64,000 bases of DNA, taken from Melieria omissa (taxonomy: Eukaryota > Arthropoda > Insecta > Diptera > Ulidiidae). The stretch spans positions 101,060,536 through 101,124,535 of the forward strand of contig OZ020267.1 in NCBI GenBank assembly GCA_963971225.1, written 5' to 3'. Within the stretch, counting starts at the first letter, position 1; each line of letters starts with the position of its first letter. The notes beneath the pieces were generated by a model. The model was not told where the DNA came from. It saw nothing but the letters and a program-made list of their open reading frames with translations, and did not search any database. Of the stretch, positions 1 to 9,794 are shown in pieces. The position numbers and the translations under genes are program-made.

Positions 1-46
1 CTTTGTTAAAATCTAAATACATCATGTTGTTTGGAAAATTATGAAT

Positions 47-616
47 ATATAGGGTGATCCAATTAGAGGTACTTTTTTCAATAACCTTTTTTTGACAGAT
101 CACGCGTGAGTCGTGTCAAGCTGTCATATTATTTTTGTTCAGTATTGTTTGGCATTTCATCATGGAAAGACTTACGCCTGAACAACGTTTACAAATCGTT
201 CAACTTTATTACGAACTGTTTACGAGCATTTCGGTGATCGGTGGTCACGTAATGGGCCAGTCGATTGGCCACCAAGATCGTGTGATATCACACCGTTAGA
301 CTTTTTTCTGTGGGGATACGTAAAGTCTAAAGTCTATACGGATAAATCCGCTTCGATTCAGGCCTTGGAGCAAAACATCACGCGTGTCATTCGCCAGTTA
401 CCAGTCGAAATGCTCGAACGAGTCATCGAAAATTGGACTCAACGGATGGACCATCTGAGACGTAGCCGCGGCCAACATTTGAAAGAGATAATCTTCAAAA
501 AATAAATGCCAAAGAATGTTCTTTCGAATGATAATAAACATTCCCCGTTAAATTTTAATTTTCTGTGTTTTTTTCTTTAAAAAAGTAGGGAACCTCGAAA
601 TGGATCCCGCTTTATA
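47..616 (+). mobile_element. Internally deleted Tc1/mariner-superfamily element (non-autonomous)
   Basis: The ends form imperfect inverted repeats: TATAGGGTGATCCAATTAGA on the left and, on the reverse strand at the right, a related GGGATCCATTTCGAGGT followed by ACTTTTTT. Inside, ATG at 161 opens the transposase N-terminus (MERLTPEQRLQIVQ, a helix-turn-helix start) for about 19 codons. The frame then jumps at about position 217 to the C-terminal part, WPPRSCDITPLDFFLWGYVK through to HLKEIIFKK and a stop near 505. The middle of the catalytic domain is missing, so this copy cannot encode a working enzyme. A related deleted copy lies at 26764-27400. Superfamily assignment rests on the DITPLDFFLWGYVK motif typical of these transposases. 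Confidence 0.85.
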
Positions 617-2268
617 AAAAGTCAGTGAGTTTTGGTTTGGATGGAATTTCATTTGAAGATCTTTCCTCATCACCACTTGCATACAATCAATGTTCTTGAT
701 CAATGAACCATCGACGAGTGAATAAACATTTTTAAAATACGATCAAGCTCACTGAAATACAAAACATAGTTCAATTCGATACTTAAAGTCCTGGAAAACA
801 GAGTGTTTTTGTAATTTGTCGCTGCGGCAATAAATCGGCGATTCGCAAATTTGTTTCCACTGACGATTGTTGCCTATTTTTCACATTTGCTTGGTGGGTA
901 ATTTATTTTACCATGATTCAGAACACAATGGAACTTGAAGACCTTTTTGAAGTATTTTCAGTGACTTTTCAGTACAAAATTGAGTTCGAAGACTTTTAAA
1001 AACTTTTCTTCCCGACTTTTCAAATCAAAATCTAACTGGAAGGCTTTTTAAGACTTTTTTCGAAGTCCTTTCAGTACAAAATCGAACCTTAAGAATCTTG
1101 AAGACATTTTTCGAAGTCTTTGCAGTAAAAAACCGAACTTGAAGACCTTGTTAGAGGTTTTTTACATTTTTCAGAGACTCTTCTCACTCTCTTTCTCTCT
1201 CTCTCTTATGAAAATTTCTTTTAACGACTCTTTTAGTACAAAATCGAGTTTGAAGACTTTTGAAGACTTTTTTAAATTCGTTTTAGTGACTGTTTGGAGT
1301 ACAAAATAGAATTCAAAGACTTTTTGAAGTCTTTTCAGTAACTTTTCAGTAGAAAATCGAACTTGAATACTTTTAGGACTTTTTTTTTAGTTTTTGGTGA
1401 CTATTTTTAGTACAAAATAGAACTCAAAGAACTAAAGGCTTTTTTAAGTATTTTCAGTAACTTTCTAGTACAAGATCGAACTTAAAGACTTTCGAAAACG
1501 TCTTTTAAAGTTTTTTCAGTGAATCTTTTACAAAATCAATTAAGGTCAAAATAGACCCTGAGAGCTTTTTTCAAGTCTGGGTTTTTAGTACAAAATCGAA
1601 CTTGAAGACTTTTGAAATCCATTTAGATGTCTTTTCGGTGTCTCTTTTGAGTACGAAATTGAATGTGAAGACTTTTTGAGACCTTTTCGCAAGTCCTTTT
1701 AGTGAGTTTTTAGTACAAAATCGAATTTGGAGGCTTTTGCAGACCTTTTAGATGTCTTTTCAGTGAAAATTCGAACAATCTTCAGTATAAAAAGTTGATG
1801 TTTGAAACCAAATTTACAATAAAATGTTTCCGCAAACTCGCAGAAATGTTTGCCAAATCTGGACCCGTAAAACTGTCTAAGTGAATGTCATAGTAAAAAG
1901 GACCATCTCTTTTTTTAGTTTTAGAAGATTTCAAGTTGAAGAGAACAACGCAAATTTCCTGCTTTGGTAATCAGACGACTTGCATTTATGTTGGTTCTCA
2001 ACAAGGTATATTAATATACTTTGGGTTGTCATTTGCTAAATGCAAATTGGCGATATTTTCGTTGCCTCTTACGAAGAAATCCAAATCGTTCGCTTAATTT
2101 TCTCCAACAGTCCAATTCTGCTGAGTCATTCAGGGCTTATTGAATCATGGACCCACTTAAACTCTTCGAAACTTGTGCCCTTACGAACTATTTAAATCAT
2201 GTAACCGCACTGATAAAATTCAACTTACAATTTAATAAATAAAAAATGTCCCTGATTTTTCAATCATT
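617..2268. other. Intergenic region without a gene
   Basis: AT-rich sequence with no supported coding region. It holds the degenerate repeat array at 930-1790, listed separately, and a (CT)n run near 1190-1207. A palindrome at 2002-2023 (CAAGGTATATTAATATACTT...) has a near copy at 17829-17852. Confidence 0.6.
930..1790. repeat. Degenerate tandem repeat, AGTACAAAATCGAACTTGAA core
   Basis: The core AGTACAAAATCGAACTTGAA followed by GACTTTT recurs with mutations near 970, 1072, 1125, 1229, 1297, 1346, 1408, 1466, 1586, 1650 and 1710. A CTTTTCAGTGA-like segment usually precedes it. Spacing varies between about 50 and 120 bp. No transposon protein or inverted ends are seen. Confidence 0.75.
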
Positions 2269-2275
2269 CTAAATA

Positions 2276-2432
2276 GAAAATTTTCCGTTTCTACAACGCA
2301 CACATCTTTCCGGGCAAATTTTCTTCTCGCCCGTAAGTGTATTTTTTCGCAATTTATTTACCAACACACAGTCACTGCATAATGATTGGTTGCCATTAAT
2401 TTTTTTCGCTTGCAGATATTTAACTACACTTA
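2276..2432 (+). other. 5' UTR with intron of the first CGP gene
   Basis: The leader begins with AGAAAATTTTCCG and contains CACACATCTTT and CAAATTTTC blocks that recur upstream of the genes at 3197 and 6253. A donor CCC|GTAAGT at 2333 and an acceptor CTTGCAG ending at 2415 define an 83-nt intron, leaving a 17-nt second leader exon before ATG 2433. The transcription start is not known. Confidence 0.65.
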
Positions 2433-2699
2433 ATGTGTGATCCCTGCGCCATGCCGTGCTTCCCCTGTCCGCCTTGCGACCCGTGCAGTGGATGCTACGG
2501 GCCATGCCCGGGCGCGTGCTGCCCGAGTCAACCGTGCGGGCCCTGCTGTTCGCCGTGCGGACCCTGCTGCTCGCCGTGCGGACCGTGCCCCCCGCCTTGC
2601 CGGCCGTGCCCGGCGGCACCGTGCAGCCCGTGTAATCCCTGCAAACCCTTTCGAATGTGCAAACAATGCAGGCCTTTAGGGCCCCGTCGGGGACGTTGA
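2433..2699 (+). CDS. Mst84D/Mst87F-like CGP-repeat sperm protein
   Basis: 88 aa, about one third Cys and rich in Pro and Gly. It opens [18 protein letters not shown] and continues as CGPC/CSPC/CCxP repeats, ending in a basic tail ([16 protein letters not shown]). This is the composition of the Drosophila Mst(3)CGP family: structural proteins of the sperm tail made only in the male germ line and translated after meiosis. The start is supported by the intron-containing leader and by the MC(D/E)P start shared with the genes at 3197, 6253 and 8015. Unlike the neighbours, its last 16 residues are basic and lack CGP. A long antisense frame covers it, but that is a by-product of the GC-rich repeats. 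Family assignment is strong; one-to-one orthology cannot be told from so repetitive a protein. Confidence 0.88.
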   Translation: MCDPCAMPCFPCPPCDPCSGCYGPCPGACCPSQPCGPCCSPCGPCCSPCGPCPPPCRPCPAAPCSPCNPCKPFRMCKQCRPLGPRRGR

Positions 2700-3043
2700 T
2701 AGCTGCCACATCGACGTGAAGCCGGGTCATGTGTGTTATTGCATCTGGTCGCGACTTATGAGATCCGCTCTTCGAATACGGTGCCGAAGTGCTCATTTTG
2801 CGGAAACACAACCATGCGACGGTTGTGCAACGACGGTGAGTGGTGTAGGAGAAAAGCGACACTTTCTCGAGGATCTGAGGATCTCTGAATCAGCAATTAC
2901 AAAAACAACTTGCAACACCATACAATAGGTGCACTTTAGGCACTTTTCCAACTCAGCAAAACTTATTGAATCATGTTACCTCGCCGATATAATCAAAATT
3001 CTATTTCTACTTGAGAAAATTCCTTTGAATTTTGTGTCATTCT

Positions 3044-3055
3044 GAATCAAAATTT
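3044..3055 (+). promoter_or_regulatory. TCE-like leader motif of the second CGP gene
   Basis: GAATCAAAATTT matches 10 of 12 bases of the translational control element (ACATCAAAATTT, from memory) that delays translation of Drosophila Mst mRNAs. It sits at the start of the conserved leader, about 60 nt before the leader intron donor. Function is inferred. Confidence 0.35.
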
Positions 3056-3196
3056 TCTTTGCCTCTGTGGCACACATTTTTTTGGGGCCTAAATTTGATT
3101 TCTTTGTAAGTGCTGGTTGACTCGAACATTTATCCACAATAGGCCATTACAGTTGTAGTATTTAAACGCAACGTTTACGTTTTTTTACAGTATAAT
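3048..3196 (+). other. 5' UTR with intron of the second CGP gene
   Basis: This stretch is homologous to the leaders at 2276 and 6083: CAAAATTTTCTTTGCCTC, then CACACATTTTTTTGGG, then CTAAATTTGATTT. The donor is at 3106 (TTT|GTAAGT) and the acceptor TTTTTTACAG ends at 3190, an 85-nt intron. The ATG follows 6 nt later. Confidence 0.65.
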
Positions 3197-3712
3197 ATGT
3201 GTGAGCCTTTTGCACCGTGTTCCAATTGTGGACCTCATGGCCCCAATAACGGATCCTGGAGCAAATCTGGAGCGTGCGGCCCTAATACGCCGTGCGAGGC
3301 AAGTTCCAATTCGGGCTGGGGCTCACGTCCGCCATGTGGACCACACGGATCCTGCAAACCATGCATATCCTGCCAATCATGCGGAACTAACAAATCGTGC
3401 GGACCCTGCCAATCATGCGGACCCTGCAAGGGCGGATCGTGTGGACTATTCAAACCAAGCGCGACCTTCAATCAGTGCGGACCCCGCAATACAGGCGGAC
3501 GACGCGTAACATACGGACCCAATCAGCCGGGCGGACCCCGCCAACCGGGCGGTACAGTGCCGCCAATGGGCGCCTGTACAACGGGCAGATGCCCACCAAT
3601 GCCACCCTGTTCGCCAGGTAGATCCTGCCCAACAATGGCATCCTGTTCGTCATGTAGGTCCTGTCCGCAAAGGGGATCCTGCTCGCCATGTAGAACCTGC
3701 CCGCGGCGCTAA
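3197..3712 (+). CDS. Divergent Cys/Gly/Pro-rich sperm protein (Mst family)
   Basis: 171 aa, MCEPFAPCSNCGPHGP at the N-terminus. The first half has spaced CGPH, CKPC, CQSCG and CGPC units; residues 75-120 are Cys-poor and rich in Gln, Asn, Arg and Gly; the C-terminal third is CSPGRSCP / CSSCRSCP / CSPCRTCP. It is longer and far less regular than its neighbours, and much more basic. The leader, intron position and MCEP start place it in the same family as 2433 and 6253, and its 3' flank is homologous to that of 6253. A polyadenylation signal lies at 4074. It may be an older, decaying or newly specialised copy. Confidence 0.85.
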   Translation: MCEPFAPCSNCGPHGPNNGSWSKSGACGPNTPCEASSNSGWGSRPPCGPHGSCKPCISCQSCGTNKSCGPCQSCGPCKGGSCGLFKPSATFNQCGPRNTGGRRVTYGPNQPGGPRQPGGTVPPMGACTTGRCPPMPPCSPGRSCPTMASCSSCRSCPQRGSCSPCRTCPRR

Positions 3713-4073
3713 TGCAGCGCCATGGTGGTTACGAATCCGCACTTAAGGTCCCTGCGTCAAGGTCCGTACGATGACGAAGAGTTCTTGTTGAGAAGAGATT
3801 TTGATTACGAGCGCGACAAGAAATGTCAATTATAGAACCTACGAAACATTGTCTTGATTTCTCAAGCACACCGCAACTCGTACAAAATTAACTCAACTGG
3901 TAAAATTCTCAACACGGAGATGACCGATACGACACAATTCAGCTTTCCGCCTGTTGGAACTCAATTGTTAAACAAAATACGTCATACTCCAAAACAAAAC
4001 ATCCGCATGAGCAGTAATAATCAGGGTCACACATTCTTTTCTCTACACAAATCCGGATTTTTTCTTCTTTTTT

Positions 4074-4079
4074 AATAAA
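4074..4079 (+). terminator. Polyadenylation signal of the 3197 gene
   Basis: AATAAA, followed by CTTTCACACAG. The same block (AATAAAAGTTCCGCACAG) ends the 3' UTR of the 6253 gene. Confidence 0.55.
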
Positions 4080-4085
4080 ACTTTC

Positions 4086-5164
4086 ACACAGATTGCTTTT
4101 ATTAAGAAAGAAATGTGTTTTTATTAAGGAAAAATGTAGGAAAATGGTGAGTATGAGTTCGTTGGTGTTGTAATTTGACCATTGGTTGACAAGAATACAA
4201 CCGATCAGTATTGAAATATCTATCGGTACAGAAATGCCAATAATCCCATATTAATAAATGAAAATGGCCAAACAATTCCCTATCTGAAGTAACAAATAGG
4301 CTTTTCGATTAATGTTAAAAGATCGAAACACGATGTCTTACAACCAACACATCCATCTGAATGCCTAACAGCCTGCATTGGATTTCCATATGCTTCTAGC
4401 TTCAGATAACTTCAAAATGTTTGCTTGTGCTGTTTGTTTATATTGAACCCTACATCGATATAGATATCTTACTGGATGTCTTATATTACATATCCATATG
4501 CCAACTCCAAGAGAAATGATCATAACCTGAGAGAAGGTTACTTGTTAAAATTGCTGATCGTAGTATTTCCTTTGTCTCAGGTATTCATCTCAAGGATTTG
4601 AACTATGCATGTCAAAGGTCATTCAAGCTTCCTACGCATTCATAAATTGGCTTACTTGGTCTTACTTTCTTACTTTCATCTATCTGGGATACGACTAAGG
4701 TGCTAGTTTCCCTCCATCTAGCTTGGATCTTTAAGTAGAGATCCAATTTTAGTGACGAGTTTCTAGTGGTATTTCATCAGTTTTGAGGAGTAAGGAATCG
4801 AGTTTCCCAAAATATTTCATGAGAACTTTTGATGGCATAGCCATGTCTTTGATTGGCTATTGTTACCAATTTTCTGCAACTGAGATCTAGTGGCATCAAC
4901 TGTATTAGAACCACATGGGCTAAAATTGGTACTGTTCTAAGCACATCTAACATGTTAACACAGCTGGCCTGTTAAACTAATTAAAACAATAACAAATACT
5001 TTAAAAAACCACTGTACCTTTAAATCAAAGTATTTTCTGTTGATCCTGAATAAAATCATCAAAAATATAAAACTTTTCCATAGAGTTCTAGATCGATCAT
5101 CATAAATCAATATTGTGTTTGTTGATTCTGTACACAAATAGATTGAATAAGGTTATTTCTGAGC
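4086..5164. other. Intergenic region, no gene seen
   Basis: AT-rich DNA between the second CGP gene and a LINE remnant. No open frame with coding character, RNA gene or clear repeat was recognised. Confidence 0.5.
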
Positions 5165-5935
5165 TCAGTGCAAGAGCTCAGAAATGATCTCTTGTGCTCT
5201 GTTGCACTTTTCCACACCCGACACAACTTCTTTGGGATTCTTCCAAAATCCATAACAACCCGTTACCGGGTTACGACCTTTCGCAAAAGTTTTCTGCAGG
5301 CTCCCCTGTTTTGCGGACACCTTTCTCAGTTCGTTACACTTAGAAAAGATAGAACGCACTTAACTTGGTCCTGCCACCGGATCTCATTCTTCTATCGGTC
5401 GACCTCCAGCTACCGTGGCCGGAGCTTTATCGTCCAAACGGGGGATATGGCCAAGCCAACGTAATCGCTGGATGTAGATAGGTTGTGCAACGTCCATGTT
5501 TTAAAAGAGCTCATGCAGCTCGTTCCTGGTTCGTATTCGATAGTTGTCGCCGATAAAAACAGGGCCAAAGGTTTTGTCAACTATCCCCCTTTCTTCCTCC
5601 TCAGGCCGAAGATTACACCAAGTGCCTTTTTCTCGAACATCCCATATAGAAGCTTCAGTGCCATAAAGGAGTACGGGTAGAAGAAGCCTCCAATGGAGTT
5701 CAAGTTTTGTCAGTCGAGAGAGAACTCTCTCAATTGCCTACCGAGACCGTAGTGGCACCTATTGAGAAGGATAATCCTTCGCTTTATCTCCAGACTAATA
5801 TCATTGCTGCTGTTTACGGTGGTCTCAAGGTAGACAAAGTGTTTAACAATTTCAAAAGTATATCTGTCGACATCGACGTGAGGGATCTCAAGTGTTGGAT
5901 ATTCAAGTCAGTTATTTGTAAGAATTAGAACATCT
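5165..5935 (-). mobile_element. Decayed LINE fragment (3' end of reverse-transcriptase ORF)
   Basis: Read on the minus strand in shifting frames, this stretch gives the order typical of the end of insect LINE ORF2 proteins: FFYPYSFMALKLLYGMFEKK, then ALGVIFGL, then VDKTFGPVFIGDNYRIRTRN followed by ELHELF, then RWLGHIPRLDDKAPATVAGG. Stop codons and frameshifts separate the pieces, so it is a dead remnant. It interrupts the CGP gene array between the 3197 and 6253 genes. Its clade differs from the two large LINEs in this window but cannot be fixed from so short a piece. Confidence 0.75.
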
Positions 5936-6082
5936 TGTTGTTGGTTGTACATACGTATCTGATTTATATATATAGAATATGATTTATTATACTGTAGAAA
6001 CTCGCCACTTTGTTAATAAGATTCTATAAAAAAAAAATCTTTCCATCGACTTTCAAGACGTTTTCCAAATTTTCGTTCAGAC

Positions 6083-6252
6083 AAAAAATTTTCTGCCTCG
6101 AACGCAGACGTACACACCTTTTTGGACTAAATTTCATAATCCGTAAGTGTGAAATATATATCTTCGAAATCTTTATACACCAATGCAACCATTACAATAC
6201 CCCGTTTTATTGCATCTGTCCTAATTTTCTTACAGAAATTTAATATAACACA
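6083..6252 (+). other. 5' UTR with intron of the third CGP gene
   Basis: AAAAAATTTTCTGCCTCG, then ACACACCTTTTTGGACTAAA, then TTTCAT, matching the leaders at 2276 and 3048. Donor CC|GTAAGT at 6143 and acceptor TTTCTTACAG ending at 6235 give a 93-nt intron. The ATG is 17 nt downstream of the acceptor, as in the gene at 2433. Confidence 0.65.
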
Positions 6253-6531
6253 ATGTGTGAACCCTGCTGTGCAAGTGCCTGCATCTGTGGCCCCTATGGA
6301 CCGAAGGGACCCTGGGGCTGTCTAGGACCATGCGGTCCTGTTTTGGGCGGCGCGTGCTCCGGTCTATGTTGGGGCCCATGCCCGCCGTGCTCCGGTTGTG
6401 GCCCCTGCTGTCCATGTCCACCACCATGTCCATCACCGTGCGGTCCCTGCTGCGGACCCTGCCCGGCACCATGCGGACCCTGCTGCGGACCCTGTTGCGG
6501 GCCTTGCGGACCTTGCTGCGGACCCTGCTGA
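6253..6531 (+). CDS. Mst84D/Mst87F-like CGP-repeat sperm protein
   Basis: 92 aa, starting MCEPCCASACICGPYGPKGP and ending in regular CGPCCGPC repeats. The C-terminal half is the most canonical Mst(3)CGP stretch among the short genes. Its role is inferred from the family: a disulphide-rich structural component of the sperm tail. The leader intron and the 17-nt spacing fix the start. The 3' UTR, with polyadenylation signal at 7030, shares several blocks with the 3' flank of the 3197 gene (GAGATTTTG, GCGACAAGAAATGTC, AGATTAACTCAACT, GGTCACACATT), so these two genes arose by a duplication that included both UTRs. Confidence 0.9.
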   Translation: MCEPCCASACICGPYGPKGPWGCLGPCGPVLGGACSGLCWGPCPPCSGCGPCCPCPPPCPSPCGPCCGPCPAPCGPCCGPCCGPCGPCCGPC

Positions 6532-7029
6532 GTGCGAGTCTGCGCGCCATGCTCATAGTTTCCATTTTGATCCCAAGTTCCGCGCCATTAGCCAAAGCGC
6601 GAATGTTGCTGCATTCGAGCCAGACTCCCTGCTGCAACGGAGTGTTTGTTGTTGAGACGAGATTTTGCTTACGAGTGCGACAAGAAATGTCGCAGCGGTG
6701 AGTGAGTGTGCAAGAGGCGATCACAATTTCTCACAACTAGCCGACAAGCCCCAGTAACAAAATAATGGAGCGATATTTCGTGCAAGATTAACTCAACTAC
6801 TGACAAAGTTCCAAATGTGAAAGGCGGCGAGATCGAAAACATTGCGTCGTCGCAGAATTTCAATGGCCGCACAGTTTGGCATTCTCAAGTATATATATGT
6901 ATTTTAATATATATATGTATAAGGAAAAATCCCTTAGGCACAGGAAACGTTAACATGAGCAACATTAGTCAAGGTCACACATTGCTTTTTGGCCACACAT
7001 AACAATTTTCTTTAAATTTTTGGTTTTCA

Positions 7030-7035
7030 AATAAA
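7030..7035 (+). terminator. Polyadenylation signal of the 6253 gene
   Basis: AATAAA followed by AGTTCCGCACAG, homologous to the signal at 4074. Confidence 0.55.
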
Positions 7036-7800
7036 AGTTCCGCACAGATTTTATAAGAAAAATTTGTATGAATGCATTTGTTGATTCGATTTTGGTGTAT
7101 TCCATAGAAGTGGTGGGTCATTGGTCTCAAGAGCTACCAAGCTAATTGGGTTGATAGTCTTTAAGTTGATCATTTTTCAAACCAGAAAAAGATCGTAGAA
7201 TGCAATTACTTGAAACGGCTTGTATTAGGCGTCAAGCACATTCCGTGGTCCACAACTTTCCCAAGTTCCATTGTGTTCCTCTCTCAAGCCCTCTTGCTGT
7301 GTGTCAAATATCGAAAGTGTTGCGTAAAGTTTCAAGTTGGAAGTGCACCAACTGCATTCTCATGGTGTGACAGGATATGTATCGACCCCGCATGTATATA
7401 TATGTCTAAAAGCATTGGCGTTTTTTGACGCATGCTTCATATCATTGGCTTAAACATGATCCTAGATTGTAATGGAACACAAAGTTTCCGTTCCATAGAA
7501 CTTTCATCTCTGTCAATCAGCGCATTCTAGACGATCCAAATTATTGATTGATGAACTCGAAAGTTTTTGTTCTACAGCATTTCTGCAAAGAACTTTTCAG
7601 ACAAGCACCGACTCGAGCCAACAGTTTACACTTAGAGTTAATAAAATGTATTCCACTCATCGACTATAAGGTCGCCAGTTGGTCGACGCCCATCAAATCC
7701 AAGTTGTATCCATGTGTCCCCACCCCAACCGCTCCCACTGTGCTCCGAGCCTACCTGCACATAGTGCTATTGAATTTTTCACATACTCCGAGAAAAATGT
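7036..7800. other. Intergenic region, no gene seen
   Basis: No supported coding region or RNA. It probably holds the promoter of the next CGP gene, but no TATA box or other motif stands out. Confidence 0.5.
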
Positions 7801-7805
7801 ATTCG

Positions 7806-7817
7806 ACGTCAAAATTT
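7806..7817 (+). promoter_or_regulatory. TCE-like leader motif of the Mst98C-like gene
   Basis: ACGTCAAAATTT matches 11 of 12 bases of the Drosophila Mst translational control element as I recall it. It lies about 90 nt before the leader intron donor, near where the mRNA 5' end would be expected. Confidence 0.45.
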
Positions 7818-8014
7818 TTCTTGAATTTTCGTTCATTCATTTCTAAATTCTCAGCCCTTTAGCTGTATCAAAATTTTTAGTGAAACAATTTCTTTAAAAA
7901 GTTAAAAAGTAAGCATTTTCCAGGCCATTCCATACTCCCACCGTTTACATGTTGGCGTTCGCATTACGATGGTGGCTTTTAACTTTATTGCAGAAATTTT
8001 AAAATCGACTCAAA
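7806..8014 (+). other. 5' UTR with intron of the Mst98C-like gene
   Basis: The donor AAA|GTAAGC at 7909 and acceptor TTATTGCAG ending at 7993 make an 85-nt intron. The last leader exon (AAATTTTAAAATCGACTC...) is 21 nt. The layout matches the leaders at 2276, 3048 and 6083, although the first exon has diverged. Confidence 0.6.
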
Positions 8015-9477
8015 ATGTGTGACCCTTGCTGCGTTCCATGCTGTTCTCCATGCGGACCCTGCGGACCCTGTGGACCTTGTGGGCCTTGCGGCCCCTGCAG
8101 TCCCTGCGATCCATGTTGTGCACCTTTTGAGGTAAGTCCGACCGCCGTCCATCCCATTTCGTTTTTGGTTCGAATTTTTTGTAGCAACGGCAATTTCACA
8201 TTCTCGCTCTTCCGCACAACACCATCACCACCAACAACAACAACAACAACAATCACAATTAATATCCAACAATCATCGAATCAAATCCATTGAAAATCGA
8301 AACGAATAAAATCGAAACAATGAAATCGATGGCAAAACAATCGAATCACAACAATTCGACATAAAACCGTAATGGCAACTCATAAAATGGTGACTTATGC
8401 GCAATGCAGTGCTCTCCGAAATGCTACACCGGCGCCCAACTAGACGCTATTCCACAATGCGCCCCGCGCATACCACCACCGTGCCCCAAGAGCATCACCG
8501 TTCAACAGCCACCGCGTCTCATTTGCAAGAAACGTGTGGTGTTTAATGAGAAAATCGTGCCCGAGCCGATGGTCGTGAACCGGTGTCGCCAGATCACGAT
8601 ACCCAAGGTGGTTGATACCACGCGCGTCATTAAGGTCCCGAAGCTGACCTGGGTGTCCCAAATGGTGCGCGAGCCGAGGGTCATATACTACCCCTCGATG
8701 GTGCCCGATCCGTATGTTGTTTGCTATCCGAAGCGTATTTGCGAGCCGCGTGAAGTGTGCCAGAGCATATTGTGCCAGCCGAAGCCGCAGACCATTGACA
8801 TACCACCACCGCGCGAATACTGCTGCTACCCCAACGGACCGATCAATTATAAGCCGAGCCAAGCTTGTCCACCCTGCCCGATTGGACCGTGCTCGCCGTG
8901 CGGGCCTTGCGGTCCGCTACCGTGCTTTTCCACGAATCAGTATCCACTATGCGAGCCTTGCGGACCTTGCGGACCGTGTGGACCATGCAAGCCGTGTGGT
9001 CCTTGCGGACCTTGTGGACCGTGCAAGCCATGTGGCCCTTGCGGACCTTGTGGACCCTGTGGACCTTGTGGACCCTGTGGACCTTGCGGACCCTGTGGAC
9101 CATGCGGACCCTGTGGACCTTGTGGCCCTTGTGGTCCTTGTGGTCCTTGCTGCGTGCCAAATTGTGGACCTTGCGGTATGACAATGCCTTCGGGGCCATT
9201 TGTGTCTCCACCGTGCGGACCTTGCGGCCCATGCGGCCCTTGTGGGCCTTGTGGGCCTTGCGGGCCCTGCGGTCCTGGACCTTGCGGTCCATGCGGACCC
9301 TGCGGACCCTGTATGCCCGGTTGCCCGTATGAGTCACCTGAGTGTGGAACTTGTTATCCGTGTTCGCCAACGCCGTGGAACACGCAGTGTGGACCTTGTG
9401 GACCTTGCGGTCCGCAAGTACCTTGCGGGCCCTGCGGACCTAGTCCACCCTGCAACCCGTGCGGACCGTCCTGTTAA
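8015..9477 (+). CDS. Mst98C-like CGP-repeat sperm-tail protein (two-exon model)
   Basis: Exon 1 (8015-8131) encodes 39 aa, [19 protein letters not shown]... to CCAPFE. GAG|GTAAGT at 8132 and GCAATGCAG ending at 8409 bound a 278-nt intron. Both junctions are phase 0, so exon 2 (8410-9477) continues in frame, giving about 394 aa. Residues 40-190 are a non-repeat domain rich in Val, Pro and Arg/Lys ([20 protein letters not shown], then ITIPKVV...), with spaced Cys. The rest is almost pure CGP repeat (runs of [10 protein letters not shown]) with short breaks. Long CGP arrays combined with a non-repeat part resemble Drosophila Mst98Ca/Cb, which are sperm-tail associated. The acceptor has a weak pyrimidine tract. 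The alternative is two genes, with a separate ATG at 8404 (357 aa) and a truncated 92-aa product from 8015. I prefer the spliced model because the 8015 frame loses CGP character exactly at the donor. Confidence 0.82.
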
Positions 9478-9580
9478 AATTAGTCTAGTTATAAATTTTT
9501 ATATGATTTTTATTTGGCTGAATCGAAATTGAATATTATATGAATACTAAGGAAAAAAATACTGGTAGAGTCTTATCAAG

Positions 9581-9755
9581 GTGAGTTTCATGTCGGATTT
9601 GCCTTGATGCGCGCAACCTATCAAGGTGGATGACAGTCGCGTGAAACCCACCTTGGTATGGCTTGCGCCAGTCAAGTGTGTGCTCTGCACTACAGTCCGC
9701 TGCAATCGCTCGTCTAATGAATGCCCGCCCACACTCTGCTCTGCTCTCTTTACAG
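9581..9755 (+). other. 5' UTR intron of the 9795 gene
   Basis: Donor TCAAG|GTGAGT at 9581; acceptor CTGCTCTCTTTACAG ending at 9755, with a strong pyrimidine tract. Translation upstream of this acceptor in the same frame lacks Cys/Pro character, which supports ATG 9795 rather than 9663 as the start. The first exon would lie within about 100 nt of the previous stop codon. Confidence 0.55.
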
Positions 9756-9794
9756 CCTAAAGCCTGTCGTAGTCGCGAGTTACGTTGCGGAATC

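Noticed and set aside
5168..5464. 98-codon plus-strand frame MQELRNDLLCSVALFH...
   Set aside because: The minus strand of the same stretch reads as LINE reverse-transcriptase remnant, which explains the base composition.
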